DNA of 64,000 nucleotides from Aurelia coerulea (taxonomy: Eukaryota > Cnidaria > Scyphozoa > Semaeostomeae > Ulmaridae): NCBI GenBank assembly GCA_039566865.1, contig CM076955.1, forward strand, positions 3,350,501 through 3,414,500, read 5' to 3'. The translations under genes and the position numbers were made by a program. Positions 19,790-33,200 of the stretch are shown one piece after another. The notes beneath the pieces are model-generated. The model saw only the letters and a program-made list of their open reading frames with translations. It was not told the origin of the DNA and searched no databases. Each line of letters opens with the position of its first letter. Positions within the stretch are counted from its first letter, which is position 1.

Positions 19790-22700
19790 AGCTTGCATTT
19801 GCAAAGAGCAAAAAATCTAAAAATATCCCATACTACTCTAAGTTACCCACGTGGTGCAAATAATGGATAGCGAAAGAAACAATGCTGTATCCGAAGATTA
19901 CATTTGTTCAATTTATAGACAAGTCTATTTGCTACACTGTTAAGAGGAATTGTCACCCAGGATCCTTTGCAGGAAAGCTGAACTTTCAGACTGTCTGAAT
20001 ATCAAATTTAGCCAAACAAAACAATGGATCCATAGAAAAATGTATTTACCAGTGCCTATTGCCTATAAGTCACAGCAAAGTGTCAGGCGAACTTACTTAA
20101 CAAATGTTTTCATTAGTAAAATAATGCAATTTTTCAACTTTAAAATATGGGAAAGTTTTGATGGAAAAACTGTTTAAAATTCAACTTGCTACCAGCCTCA
20201 GAAAAACCAGTTTCCTATCAAAATAAGTTTCACTTTTAATAAGTTAAAGTTTGCTCTGTTTATTGATTTTTTAATATATCCACCTCAACATTATGAAGAT
20301 AAACTTTAGTAATATATCTTTTGTAAACACAGGCATTCTCGGGGAAAAAAGATTTATCAAGGGGACGTCAACCAACAAAATGCCAATCCTTACATCATTC
20401 AACTTTCTCAATTGGAACTTCACAACAATTAGATCTTCAAACACAGACAATGAATTCATTTGGTAAAAAGCAGCTAATACCTGTAAGTAATTTGAGCTCT
20501 CACTGGTATGGAAATGCATATCTTGCACTTAAATTTTTCCATTTTTCTCAACCCCTGTTGGTCTATAAATTACTTCTAAATTTTGGCAAATATATACCTA
20601 AATTTCAAAAATTTCTCAGCTTTTTACATCCTCATATTCCCAAGTAATTGGACTATTATCTTGGGCATTGTAAGTTTGTACAAATGTAACAATCCATCAA
20701 AGAGGGGCTAAAATTGTTTTCCAAGTGGTCCACAATACTATAAATGTTATTGTCACATACTATACAATCATGGAGCAATGTGGACACCTTTCTTCCGAGT
20801 GAAAAGTTTATTCAATGCTAACACCTAAATTTAAGACTACTGCCTAAACTGCAAGCGTAGCAGGCTCCCTCTGTGAATGCTCACTCCTCTGAAAGGCAAC
20901 TTGCTATGCTTGCAGTTCAGGTACTTTTCTCAAATTAAGGTGGTAGTATTGAATAAACTTTTCATTCAAAATAAAGGTGTCCACTTGCTCTATGATCCAA
21001 TCATAACTTCTAAACTCAATGGCAATTGTTGTTTTAATGATTATTTGCACACCAGGCCAGTAAACTTCACGAAGACAGAGTTCGTTGGAATGATCATGTT
21101 TTCACTGGTCAACAAATGGACAAGTCTTTACGGCAAGTAGGATTTGGAAAGGTCAGTACATTAGTTTTTACAAAATCATCTGCAAAAACAGAAAATTCAA
21201 TAGGAAATTTGTAATTGCAAGCCTTGTGATTGTAAAAGGAATACTACTGTTTGTTTACAAAAATTCATCATTGACTATCTAGATAAGAAAAATATTATTT
21301 TCAGACTTCTTCAAAAATAATTCAAAGATTTCATTTCTTGTCAAAAAAGTTGACTACTTGGTACTTTGTCTCTCCTCTGATGACCATGACCATAGTTGGG
21401 GCTATATAACTATACAATGTGCCAAAAAATTGTTTGATATTTGTAAAAAATTATGAATTAATGATCAACTCTAACAGCCAAGAGGCAATTTGATATCGAG
21501 GCAGCTTTATACAATTGTGCTAGAGACAACAAGAAGATTTTTGATAATTTTGATGATAGAAAGGAACACATTGGGGAAGGGGCAAGGGAGCCTAAGTGTC
21601 CTTGTAATAAAAGATAAAAGTTTGTTTCACCAAATGTCAAATATTATAACACCACTTTATCAAAGGATCACTTGAGGAATAATCACCACAAAAATGTGTT
21701 CTTGAAGATAAAATTAATTTTTGGCATAATATTACAATTTGATGCGAATTGAAATAAAAACGACCTTTCCAGCATAGCCCATTTTCAAGCCAACACTTGA
21801 TAAGCTTCATAACGCCGGCTATGCTCGAAACGTCATGCTTATTTCAATTCGCATCAAAGTGCTTATATTGTACTTTATTTACTTGTTTATCATTGTACAA
21901 TTGCACTACATGTAACAAGAAGATTTTTTTGATAATATTACAAGATTGGTTAAAATTGTTTCAATAGCATTTTAAGCCAATCTGAGGAGAATGGCACCAT
22001 ACTATCCCTGGAGGAGTACACCCGTATTGTTATAGTGGATTCTCCTTGCCTTCTGCCTCTCTACTTCTACAATCTACATTCACATTTGCCTGCATCCCAT
22101 TGCCTTATGATCACTGTGGCTGCCGGCTCCAGGATACCAGTTAAGATAATCCAAAAATGTAATTTTAATGCAGGTCAACCATATTACAACGTATGAAAAT
22201 GTACATAATGAACTTGGAAGAAAATTATCACGTGGTGCATTGCCAAGAGTAAAACAGCCAAATGACAAATTTAACATAATTTCTGGTGAGTGTTCTTTTG
22301 CATTATCAGTATAGACTCATTACATAAGTCTCAGCATCACTCATTGAATTGGATGGTTATCGCTCATACTGAGAGAAAATAAAAGAAAATGAGAGAAAAT
22401 AAAAAATCAGATTAAAAATGTTGAATGAATGCAGGGAATCACGTTGTAAGTGTATTATCATTAAATCTTCTTTGCAAAATTTGTCAAGGAAACCAGAAAC
22501 CATTCTACGTAATGTAATCTTGAACAATGATTGCGCAAATGATCATTGCAACTTCCTTTTGATTTGACATGAACCTTGAAATGAACCTCAGGTACTTTAC
22601 CATTATTGCTTCGTAGCAAGTTTTGATATCACGTATCATGATTATTTTCAGACTTATAGCATTCATCTCTTGTAGAAAAAAATGAGGAGATGTCTTTCCA

Positions 22701-23640
22701 TACAGAGTATTGAAAAATATGTCGTAAAATTTTTTGTTCCGTGAAACTCCACTGCCAATGTGCCAATTTCTGCTCCTCATTTTTGAAGGAATTCTTTTTA
22801 TCTTAGGTCAATATCTTGGCAAAGAGGAGCCACGTTGCCTGAGGCTTTGTTCTGGAAACCGAATACTACAAAAATTTAGGAATGAGACAACAGAGGCCTT
22901 GCTTGGATGAACTAATCAATTAACCAACTAATTAATTGTATTAAATGTAATTCGAAGTATACATTAAAGCCAAATAATTTGGAGACAAAACTTTGTGACG
23001 AAAGTCTTGGGAAATCTTTCCAAAAAACGTTTCTGGCGAAATCTTAGACATTTTCATAAAACCCGGTCAACATCTTCCAAATTAATACCAAGTGTATAAG
23101 CATTTTAAAATTTCTTTTATAATTTCCAAATTTATTTGAATCGTATGTAATGTTTGTTAAAAATTTGATACTGTCCCAAAACATTCTAGCCAGGGCGCAG
23201 GCTAAAAACATCCAGGCTTTTAATGTACGTGATTGCAGTTCAAAATAAGTGTGTATTGTGTGTACTTAATGGGGGTGACAAGGGCTAGAATAGCTTTAAT
23301 GTACCAGTACTTCAATCCTAGATATTAGCTTTTTCTGAAAAACTACTGATACTGACGAATGCAAGTCAAATCAACATCTTTGTTCTCAAATTTGCATTTT
23401 CTGACAGTTAGTACCTTTTTTAATTATATCTCTAGATTTTCATAGACATTAGATTTTCATAGAAATATTTCATTTTAATAGGACTAACATTAGGTTTCTT
23501 ATTGAGAAGTAGCAACTCTGTAAATTATTTATCAATTTGTAGGAATTTCAGCTTATTGCAAAGGTTTCCATGTGATTTTTTTGACTTGATAAATCTGACT
23601 GTAACAAGAAATTGACTTTGTTTACTTTTGACTCTACTTT
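19790..23640. other. intergenic DNA between SUZ12 and CHMP6
   Basis: AT-rich, only short open frames (under 90 codons), none recognised. An imperfect inverted repeat (21742-21856, arms GATGCGAATTGAAATAA and inverse) is the only structure noted. No RNA gene seen. Confidence 0.5.
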
Positions 23641-23649
23641 GGACCAAGC

Positions 23650-23983
23650 CAAATCTGTATACTTTTTTACCTATGTTCAAGTTAACTATTGAGGAACATT
23701 TTGAAATTCATTAGCCATTGATTTAAGCTAAATTCACATCGCTGAACCCAGCCAAATATGTATACCTTTTAATCTACGTTAAAGTTAACTATTGAGGAGC
23801 ATTTTAAAATTAATTAGCCATTGATTAAAGCTAAATTCACATCGCTGAACCCGGCCAAATCTGTATACATTTTTATCTATGTTCAAGTTAAATATCGAGG
23901 AACATCTTGAAATTGATTAACCATCGATTGAAGCTAAATTCTCTTTGCGGGAACAAACCAAATCTGTATACTTTTTCTGGGAC
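23650..23983. repeat. 103-bp tandem repeat, about three units, ending in an MITE terminus
   Basis: The word CAAATCTGTATAC recurs at exact 103-base spacing (23650, 23753, 23856, 23959). The final unit runs into TCTGGGACAACCGGTAC, a decayed mariner-type terminus. The unit equals the terminal ~100 bases of the MITE at 27910-28514. Confidence 0.8.
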
Positions 23984-24183
23984 AACCGGTACAGAATCAA
24001 CAATTTTGTGACAACCTTGAACAAAACCTCTCAATGCCTTGATTTAACAAAAAAATAAAAGAACTGTTACAAAATCAACGTCTTTCTATTGATTCTTCCC
24101 AAATATTCTCAATTCTATATACAATGCAAGAAGGAAATCGCATAATAAATTATACATTCGCAAAATATAAATTGTCTTACTAA

Positions 24184-24239
24184 TTATGTCGCTGCGACGG
24201 CAACTGGCTTGGACTTTTCCTTCGTGGCTTCTTTTTCAC
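24184..24239 (-). CDS. CHMP6: CHMP6 exon 9 (stop)
   Basis: Encodes residues 196-213 (GEKEATKEKSKPVAVAAT) and TAA. Acceptor TTCGAAG is unusual in lacking a C/T before AG, but frame and family-like ending (human …LVAAS) support it. Confidence 0.8.
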
Positions 24240-27200
24240 CTTCGAAAATAAAGAGAATAATTTTTGCAAATTTCTCTGATGTATACTGCAGTTTGATAAT
24301 CAGTGAGTTTTGATAACTAATCGATTTCTAAATCCCCAAATCACCAAGAAAAAAGTTTTCTCTTTGTCCATTCATATCGAGTCTTTAGAAGATTTAATCG
24401 ACATTTCTTATAGCCTTTGGTTGTTTCTGAGACCAAAATTTTTAAGAAACTCGACCAGGAGATTTACAGAGAATAAAAGAATCTAAAAATTAAGTCAATT
24501 CATCAAAATCGGTCCAGTCCACGAATTATCGTGGCTTGTCAAAAGTGAATAGCTTTTTTGGCCTACCATAAAAGCCCGGGGGGCTTATTCAATTTCGGAA
24601 ACTCCAAAGGGGGAGGCTTAAAAGAGAGGGGGCTTACCAGAGAGAGGGGATTAATTCACAAAATCAAATAACAAGGATGCATATGATAGCCTGCGCGCAG
24701 TCTCGCTCACTTTTCAATCACCAAGAAAAAAGTTTTCTCTTTGTCCATTCATATCGAGTCTTTAGAAGATTTAATCGACATTTCTTATAGCCTTTGGTTG
24801 TTTCTGAGACCAAAATTTTTAAGAAACTCGACCAGGAGATTTACAGAGAATAAAAGAATCTAAAAATTAAGTCAATTCATCAAAATCGGTCCAGTCCACG
24901 AATTATCGTGGCTTGTCAAAAGTGAATAGCTTTTTTGGCCTACCATAAAAGCCCGGGGGGCTTATTCAATTTCGGAAACTCCAAAGGGGGAGGCTTAAAA
25001 GAGAGGGGGCTTACCAGAGAGAGGGGATTAATTCACAAAATCAAATAACAAGGATGCATATGATAGCCTGCGCGCAGTCTCGCTCACTTTTCAATAACCA
25101 CAACAAAAAGACTGCCCGCAGGCTAGCAAATGATAGCTTTTTGGTTCTTTTACACCATATTTTGCGGATTCGGCATACAATTTTACGAGTCAAATACATA
25201 CATTTTATCACAATTTTATCTCAAACCATATAGAAATTAACATGCAAACTTATTTAGCTCAATAAATGAAAATCTTTGGCAATTTCTGGAATTTGAAATA
25301 AGTGGGGGGCTTAATAGAGAGGGGGGCTTATTCAAAGTTTTGTCTCAGAGGAAAGGGGCTTATTAGAGAGGGAGCTTGATAGAGAGGGGGGTTAATTGAG
25401 CTTTTACGGTATCTGGTATAACTAAGTATGATTAAGCTCTGCAAAACCAAAATCATCGACTATTTTCGACAATGGAGGTGAGTCTGGGATTTAGCACAAC
25501 ACATAAAATATGACGCCTGTACCTGGCTCTTTTTCTGGCACATCTGGAAGCTGGTCCTCTGTCTTGGCTGGCTCTTCAGTTGGCACAGAAGGAAGCTCAA
25601 CCTGGCAAGTCAAAATTATTTGCTTTACAATAAAATAATTTGAAGTGGTTTATGTTATTAAATCCATACGTTATTGCCAAAAGTGGAGCGATATACCGGG
25701 TGACCCAAAAAAAACTTCAGAGGCTAGATCATAAGTAGCTCTCTGAAATTTTTTTTCCTTTTTATATAATCAGTTAAAACGTTTACATACAGAAGGTACC
25801 TAAAACATTACATATGAGCTACTGTACAACACTACGAGGACGATGCCAGGGAGAGCAAAAGACCATGAAAACTCCCTGGCCATTCCATAAAAAAAACATC
25901 ATACAACTAAATACTATAAAAAATACATTTACAAAGAAAACACCACCGACAACAACTGCCACTGCTGCTGTTTCCCCTCCAGGGTCTCCACCGCTCAAAA
26001 ACATTGCGCATGTGCTGTCGGTTCGAGGTTCATAGTTCGCAATACTGTGGATTTGAAAATTTGGGTTTGTGTGGATGAGTTGTCATTCACACTATAGACG
26101 CCTCACATCCAATGTGAATCAGACTTACAAGCATTAAGAAAAAGAAAAAATTAAGGAGAATAGGACTTAGTATATATGTGGTGTGTACCAGGTCTGAAAT
26201 TATCTTAATTGAACCGACCAGTTCTCTGAAATTAAAAGTTATTGACAAATACTTTGTATCACTGTTTAGTTGAAAGCTTAGCTATCCTTTGATATGCTGC
26301 ATGCTCATTTTGAGGAATTATTACCATCCGAAAAATCAGACTCAAAGAAAATTTCGAATCCCGGATCCCTCATTTTGAGTGAAATAATCGCCATCATTTT
26401 TTGTGAAAACTGAAGGTAGAATTGGATTAGAAGTCGTCTGGGACAATTTTTTGTTTGCAAAATGATTGACCTTTGTTCCTCATTCAAATTTCATGCTCCA
26501 AAGTAAATTTGGAATTCAGCTTTTTCAAATCTTCCAAAATATGGACTGAAAAAGGAGAGGAGAATCGAGTCCGAGAAATGTACAAATTACCATATATTGG
26601 AAATTGTTGTTTTCGGACGGCTTAAACAAACCAAGCAACATCTCAAAAGATAGCTGAGCCTTTCAGCTACATGCTGATACCCCTGTTTGTGTTGATATTT
26701 GCTTTCAAGAAACTATACCGGGTGTCCCAAAAAAAGTACTCCCGTTTGAAAAATCACCAACATTTAATTACATGGCCGATGTTCAATTTTCTTTTTTGGT
26801 CACGTAGATCAAGGACCAAATTATTTTCCAAAACATTAGCTGATCTTGTAAGTGGTTTTAAAATGAGCAAATATAACTCTTTTAGGGCTGCCTGGTTTTG
26901 AATCATACTGTAAAAAAGCACTCATGATTGGCAAATCAATTTCTTTGTGCGTGTAAAACTTCTGGTTTGGTCATAAATGACAAAAATAAATGTGCACTAT
27001 CATTGGAGACTTCAATGATGATAAAAAATCTGAAAATTTTTACTCTTAGGAAAGATTGAGTATTTTGCATAAAAACTATAGCTCAAACTATGGTTTTTCA
27101 ACTTGCAAATTTTCTACCTTGCTATATCAAAAGCCAACATTTTATCATCTGTGAATATTTTTGGGTCTTTGATAAAGCCATTTGATAAAGCCATACCAAC

Positions 27201-30200
27201 ATTTTGCTACATTTTGTAGAATTTTCGAATGTTCACAATAGCGATAGAGGCTCTAACGCCACTCGATCGAACATTGCGTATAAAAATGCATAAAAATGAC
27301 GCTCGCTCCAGGCTCTTTTGTAGAATAGCTAAAAGGTCTGTTCTAAGCATGGCTCAATTTTCCTTTCAGGCAACAGAAGAAGCGATCGTTCTGATGGTCG
27401 AATTTCAAGTGCTATCTTCCTGCTTTGAATCTAAGAATACTATGCGCACACTAACTGGTTTTGTGTTGTGAAGGAAAATATAAAGCCCGAGGCCTTAAAA
27501 GTACAGACCGAGCTGGCGAGGTCTGTGCAATAAGACCGAGGGCTTTATATTTTCCTTAGTCAAACGCACTTTGTTACTGTTATATCGCTTAAGTTTATTG
27601 TAAATTTCACAGGCCTAAATCAGTTGCTTTGGTGACAAAAACGCGTCCTTGTATCATATTATACAAGGCTACGGGAAAACCGCGGGAAATGTGCGATTAA
27701 CCAATGGGATTGGCGGGATTCCTGTATTGCCTCGTTTTTGAAACTTCAGTCAGGTAATAATAGCTTGGAAAGACTACTCACTTTCGTCAGTTCATCAAGC
27801 TCCGCAAGGATATCATCTTCATCCTCTTGAGTAAATGCACCACTGATCAGAGAATCAATTTCCTGACAAAAGAAAAGAGGACAATTAAAATGAAATTCTT
27901 TGGCTTCTACCGGGTGTCCCAAAAAATGTATACGGGTTTGGTTGACTCCAGCGCTTTGAGTTTAGCTTCAATCAATATCTAATCACTCTAAACATGTTCC
28001 TCGATAGTTAATTTGAACATAGATACCTCGTTTGTTGGTATTGGTGCTTTGAGAGCAGACATATTAATCTTGAAAGCTCAAATTTGCCTCTTCCTGCAAA
28101 CCAGAACTTTAGCCCTTTGGCCTAAGCAACTTCTTAAGGCACAGCGTATAAAATCAGCGATAGCCTTGATGAAATTTGAGCAATATTAGATCTTGTGTTA
28201 TTCTGTTTTCCAGAAGTCACCCCGAGTCACCCATTGGGCAGTTTCTTAATTTTTCGTTAATTTCAGCTCTCAACTTCGATGTGCTTCAGGAATTCGCTTA
28301 GGCCAAAAGGCCAAAGCTCTGGTTTGCACGTGGACACAAATTTGAGCTTTCAAGATTGATATTTCTACTCTCACAGCACCAATTCTAACAAACGAGGCAT
28401 CTTTCTTCAAGTTAACTATAGAGGAACATTTTTAGAGTGATTAGCTATTGATTAAAACTAAATTCATATCACTGGAGTCAACCAAATCTGTATACATTTT
28501 TTTGGGACACCCGGTAAATTTCTTTCATGAAATAAGGTGTTTGGCATTGCACTTCTAGCATACAGTACAGAACATGTCTGTCAGTTACGATTGCTATATT
28601 TTCCCTCCAAACAGTCATTACTGGTTCATTACTACTCTTCTAAATCCCTGCTTCAGTTTAAATTTGACATTTTAAAATTCCATATGTGAATAAAAGACAA
28701 ACTCTGACAAATGATAGTTTCAATTCTTTCCTTGTTAAAATGAATTGCTAAGAAAATCACCACTTTCAAATGGGAACGTATGCATGGGATGCAAAGCCTG
28801 AAAGGCATAAATCAAATCTTATACAAACATCTGACAGGATAAAATCAGACGTGACAAAAAGCAGACATGACAAAGATCGGACGTGACAAAACAGCGGACA
28901 TGACAATCATATGACAGGATAAAATCTGACGTGACAAAAAGCGGACATGACAAAGATCGGACGTGACAAAACAGCGGACATGACAATCATATGACAGGAT
29001 AAAATCTGACGTGACAAAAAGCGGACATAACAAATGCGGACATGACAAAGATCCGATACGACAAAACGGCGCACATGACAATCATCTGACATGAGAAAAG
29101 TCTGATATGACAAGACTCTACCTGTTGATATTCAACAGCTTCTTGAGTATCCTCCATGATCTTTTCCACATCTTCAAGTGTCATAACCTGAAATGAATAA
29201 ATGTTCTCAAAGGGAGTGTGCAATGGTATATAGGCTTCTCTATAAAGAAAACAGAGAAAACACTCAGACACAGCATTTTTCCTTTGGCCATCAATTGGTG
29301 ACAGCAAGTGAGGGACATCAATTCAAATAGACTATTTTTGGATTGTTTGCTCTTTGCAAATGTAAGCTTATAACGTTTTTAAAGATTTGAAAGATTCGAG
29401 GCCTATGCTGTTTCTACCACAGTTCAAATTATGATTCATCCATATCAGTTATGAAATTCAAGTGCTGCAAATTGTCAGACTGCTCGACTTTTCCTAGACT
29501 TATCCGTAATATTCAAATAATCGGTTATGAAACTGCTTACCTTGTGAAGTGCAGTAAGACAATCATTTCCTTCTTTTAGACCGGCAACGACCTTTGCCTG
29601 TACTTGTGCAAATTCAATTTCATTTACCTAAAAAGAAATAAAGCTTCAGTTTTTGCCAATTCATTCCATTTCTTTTCTTTATTCATTTAAAAAACAACTA
29701 TTTACAAAAACAACAAGACTAATTAACTACGTGCCATCCATAGTGGGAAAGGACTTATAGTCAGCCAGTTCCCACTATGTATGGCACTTACAATTCAATT
29801 AAAATTGTTCCAATAATAGTCGTAAGAGAGGGACAGCCCAAGAGCACACAATTCGCCATTGTGCGCCATTCCATTTTTTATATATTCAATCAAAAATTTT
29901 AGAATACAAGATACTATTTAACGCTATTTACAAAACTACATAAAGATATATTATATATATTTCTTTCTCTTTTTTGCAACCACCTCTAAGGGGACCACTA
30001 TGGAAATAAAATGAGGTCAACTCCATCTTTTAATGCTATCCCTCCCACTATGATTAGGGGTGTTTCTTAATTTATATTCAATGTATTGTTATGTAAATTG
30101 CGTATTTTAAGTACTCTGTATTATTTTTAAATTGTAAATATTTTAGTTTTGTGGTGAATTTGAACATACATACATACATACATACTTTACGATACTACAA

Positions 30201-33200
30201 ACATAAGATCCTTTTGGATGATTACAAAGTACGACCTGAGCTAAGCAAGCATAAGAAAACTAAATATTGATTTCTCCATAAGCCCAAATGATCGTTGATG
30301 CTGCTACAGTCAGATGAGTGTTGCTGCTAAAGTTGCCTTCAATAGAAAATCAAGCGCCTTGTATAAGAACAAGAATCGTTTGAAAAGCAATATTTTGATC
30401 TTTATGTCAAACGAGGATGATACGCAAAAAATCAAAAGTCATTACCCCTAGTTTGCTTAGTTCGTGCATGAAACTATTGGTGCATCTGTCTCAAATTAGA
30501 TGTCATGTGAGATTTACGATAACGCAAAATTACTTATGCAGAACCCTGCAGAACGTTTCTATTCGCGGGCATCTAGTTTGAGACAAGCAGTCACGAAGAT
30601 AACCTCTTTGCAGAATCATATGCATGAAGATGTTTTGGTTCAGTGTGATCACGTGCCTTCCCCCAGTCAATGCGCCATTGTTTGCTGGGATTCTGCACCT
30701 TTCCTCTCAATTTCACCTGCGACGTTTGCATCTGTAGTTGTGTAGGAGGGGGGTCCGTCTACCTTCGGTGATGCTGCGAATGCTAGCCTCTGTGCAGGCC
30801 GCCGGTTACATCATCCTCTAAAGTTGACTTATTTGCATAATGAATACTATCAATAAGTGGCTAATGATGCGTTCGTTCTAGAAAACGATTGTTTCAACAT
30901 AATTAAGCTGCTAATGAAGTCAAGAACGTGCCAATTCTGGGTAAATTTGTTGTTGTGCCAGGGTAAACATCGTGGTGATTTATCCATCTTATGGTGTCAA
31001 ATCTGTCTAACATGAAATAAGCCGACGTCAAATGTTGCTATAGGATCGCGGGAAACTTCTGTCTTGTATGCGCTTTCTGTGCGCTTTCTTTATTTCAGTG
31101 CCAATTAGCAGAGATAAAACGTTAATCAATTGCTTTAACGAGCGTGACGGACTTTCTTTCTTTCTTTCTTTCTTTCTGACTGACCTGGAGCCCCCTCTTA
31201 GATTACAAAGTACTTTGTAATCAATTAAAGGCCCCCATTAGCCATGTTTGAAGAATGAGATCATGCACATAGCTTGCCTCAAAGTAATAGAATATCTATT
31301 TGCAATTGCAATGCATGATTTAGTTCATATCGAAATGGATGTAGCCTAATAACGAGCCCACTTGATGAAGCAGATCAGATTTCGTTATATGCATCAGATC
31401 TATTACATTAGATGTAGCGAGAGTCCAGAGACGTAGAAACTGGTGGGACACAGGGGGCACGGGCTCCCCAAGATTTTGCAACAAACCAAAAGGTGTAATT
31501 TTTGTCTCAGGATGTGCCCCTCTTAAAGACTAATGCGGACAGAAAGTAGTTTAATTATGTTTGTATTTACTTCTTGATTCGGTTATGTTTGCTTCTCATT
31601 TTGTTTCATTGCGAAGGAAATCGTACATCTATCAGCATTCATACTATTTCCTCCTATATATAACATTTTTCCCGTCGAAAATAAACTAATTAAGAAACTT
31701 TTACTACTAAAACACCGAAATTTTCATGCGAAATTAAGAAACTTTTAGTACTAAGTGCTGATCCAAGTTTCTTATAAAAAAACGTGTAGTTTAAGTTTGT
31801 TATTATTTGCTTCATGATTTAATTTGAAATCGGATATCTATCAGCATTCACACTATTTTCTTCTATATATCACATTTTTACCGTCAAAAATCTGATGTAT
31901 ATTAAAATGCCCTCTTAGGAAAAAGTGCCACTGAAATGCCGTGCCCCTCCAAGTTTAAGATGAATTCCTACTGCCCTGAGTGAAACTAAAGGATAGCCGA
32001 CAATATTGACAAATTGTTTACTTTATCCAGACAAGAATTGCCACTATAACAGTGCCATGCTTGTTTCTTGATAGTAATATATGGGTTGTTAGTTTCCTTG
32101 GCAACAGTTATTGATATTGAAGATTTCAAACAGTAAGGGCAGTGAGCCAGGTCAAAGAGGTCAAATTTGAAGATTGCCTTGTAATGAGTTGGCAGCTCCA
32201 TTATTGTTAGGAGCAAGTAGTTAATTAGCCTTAATGAGGAAATGTCAATTGGCAACTACGCCAAATTTGATTGTTAGCCCAAATATCTCTGAATTGTTTT
32301 GATTGTATACATTAACACTGTCTGTGAATATCTCAAATGCTTCGCTGATTGTTTCGATTGTGTGCATAAATAATGCCCATTGTTACAACATTCCTGATTC
32401 CTTGGTACCTAGGTAGGTAGGTGTATTCCTTCCGGTTGGAGCAAAAGCCCCTGCATAATGTTTTCATTCTTCAAACATAATTAAAGGCCCCCATTAGCCA
32501 TGTTTGAAGAATGAGATCATGCACGTAGCTTGCCTCAAAATGATAGAATATTTGTTTGCAATTGCAACTGTTTAGTGCACGATTTTTTCATATATCAACT
32601 TGAAAATAACTACAAGTAGGGTACTACAATTACTATTTACATTTAACTGTGCTCCTCATAGCGGGAAAAGACCCAAGGTCATCGTGTTCCCACTATGAGA
32701 GACACCTACAATAAACTATCCATTACAAAGTGGATGTGATATTGGTGCTATAAGAGCACACATTTTAATCTTGAAAGCTCATATTATCCTCTTCCTGCAA
32801 ACCAGAGCTTTAGCCAATTGGCCTAAGAAAATCCTGCGATTATCCATCAACGTAGAATGTGTGACTATCTGTTACGGTTTTAGCACTAAGCACTTTGATC
32901 AATTAAAATAGGTCAAATCAATTAAAATAGGTAAAAAGATGGTAATTTTCTCCTAGCAAGTGAAAAACATTTCCATTGGCATACAGGACATAGCTGCAGT
33001 TTCCGAACGTGAGTTCAAAAACTGCTCGACTGTGAGTAATTCTATCATTGCAGTATGGCTTAAATAAAATGCATTTAAAATCATCTGAAATACTGTAACT
33101 ACTAGTGCCAGTGCAATTGTTAGAAAAATTTCAGGTGATGTATGCCACCATTTTGTTTGATTTGCCGTTTGACACCACCATATTTAAATGCCTTTCTAAC

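Noticed and set aside
21742..21856. possible second hammerhead-like motif (GCTCGAAACGTC)
   Set aside because: The CGAAACGTC string and inverted arms are suggestive, but the first core box (CTGANGA) is not present.
30500..30745. 81-codon plus ORF in CHMP6 intron 4
   Set aside because: Protein-like composition, but no recognisable motif and no linked exons.
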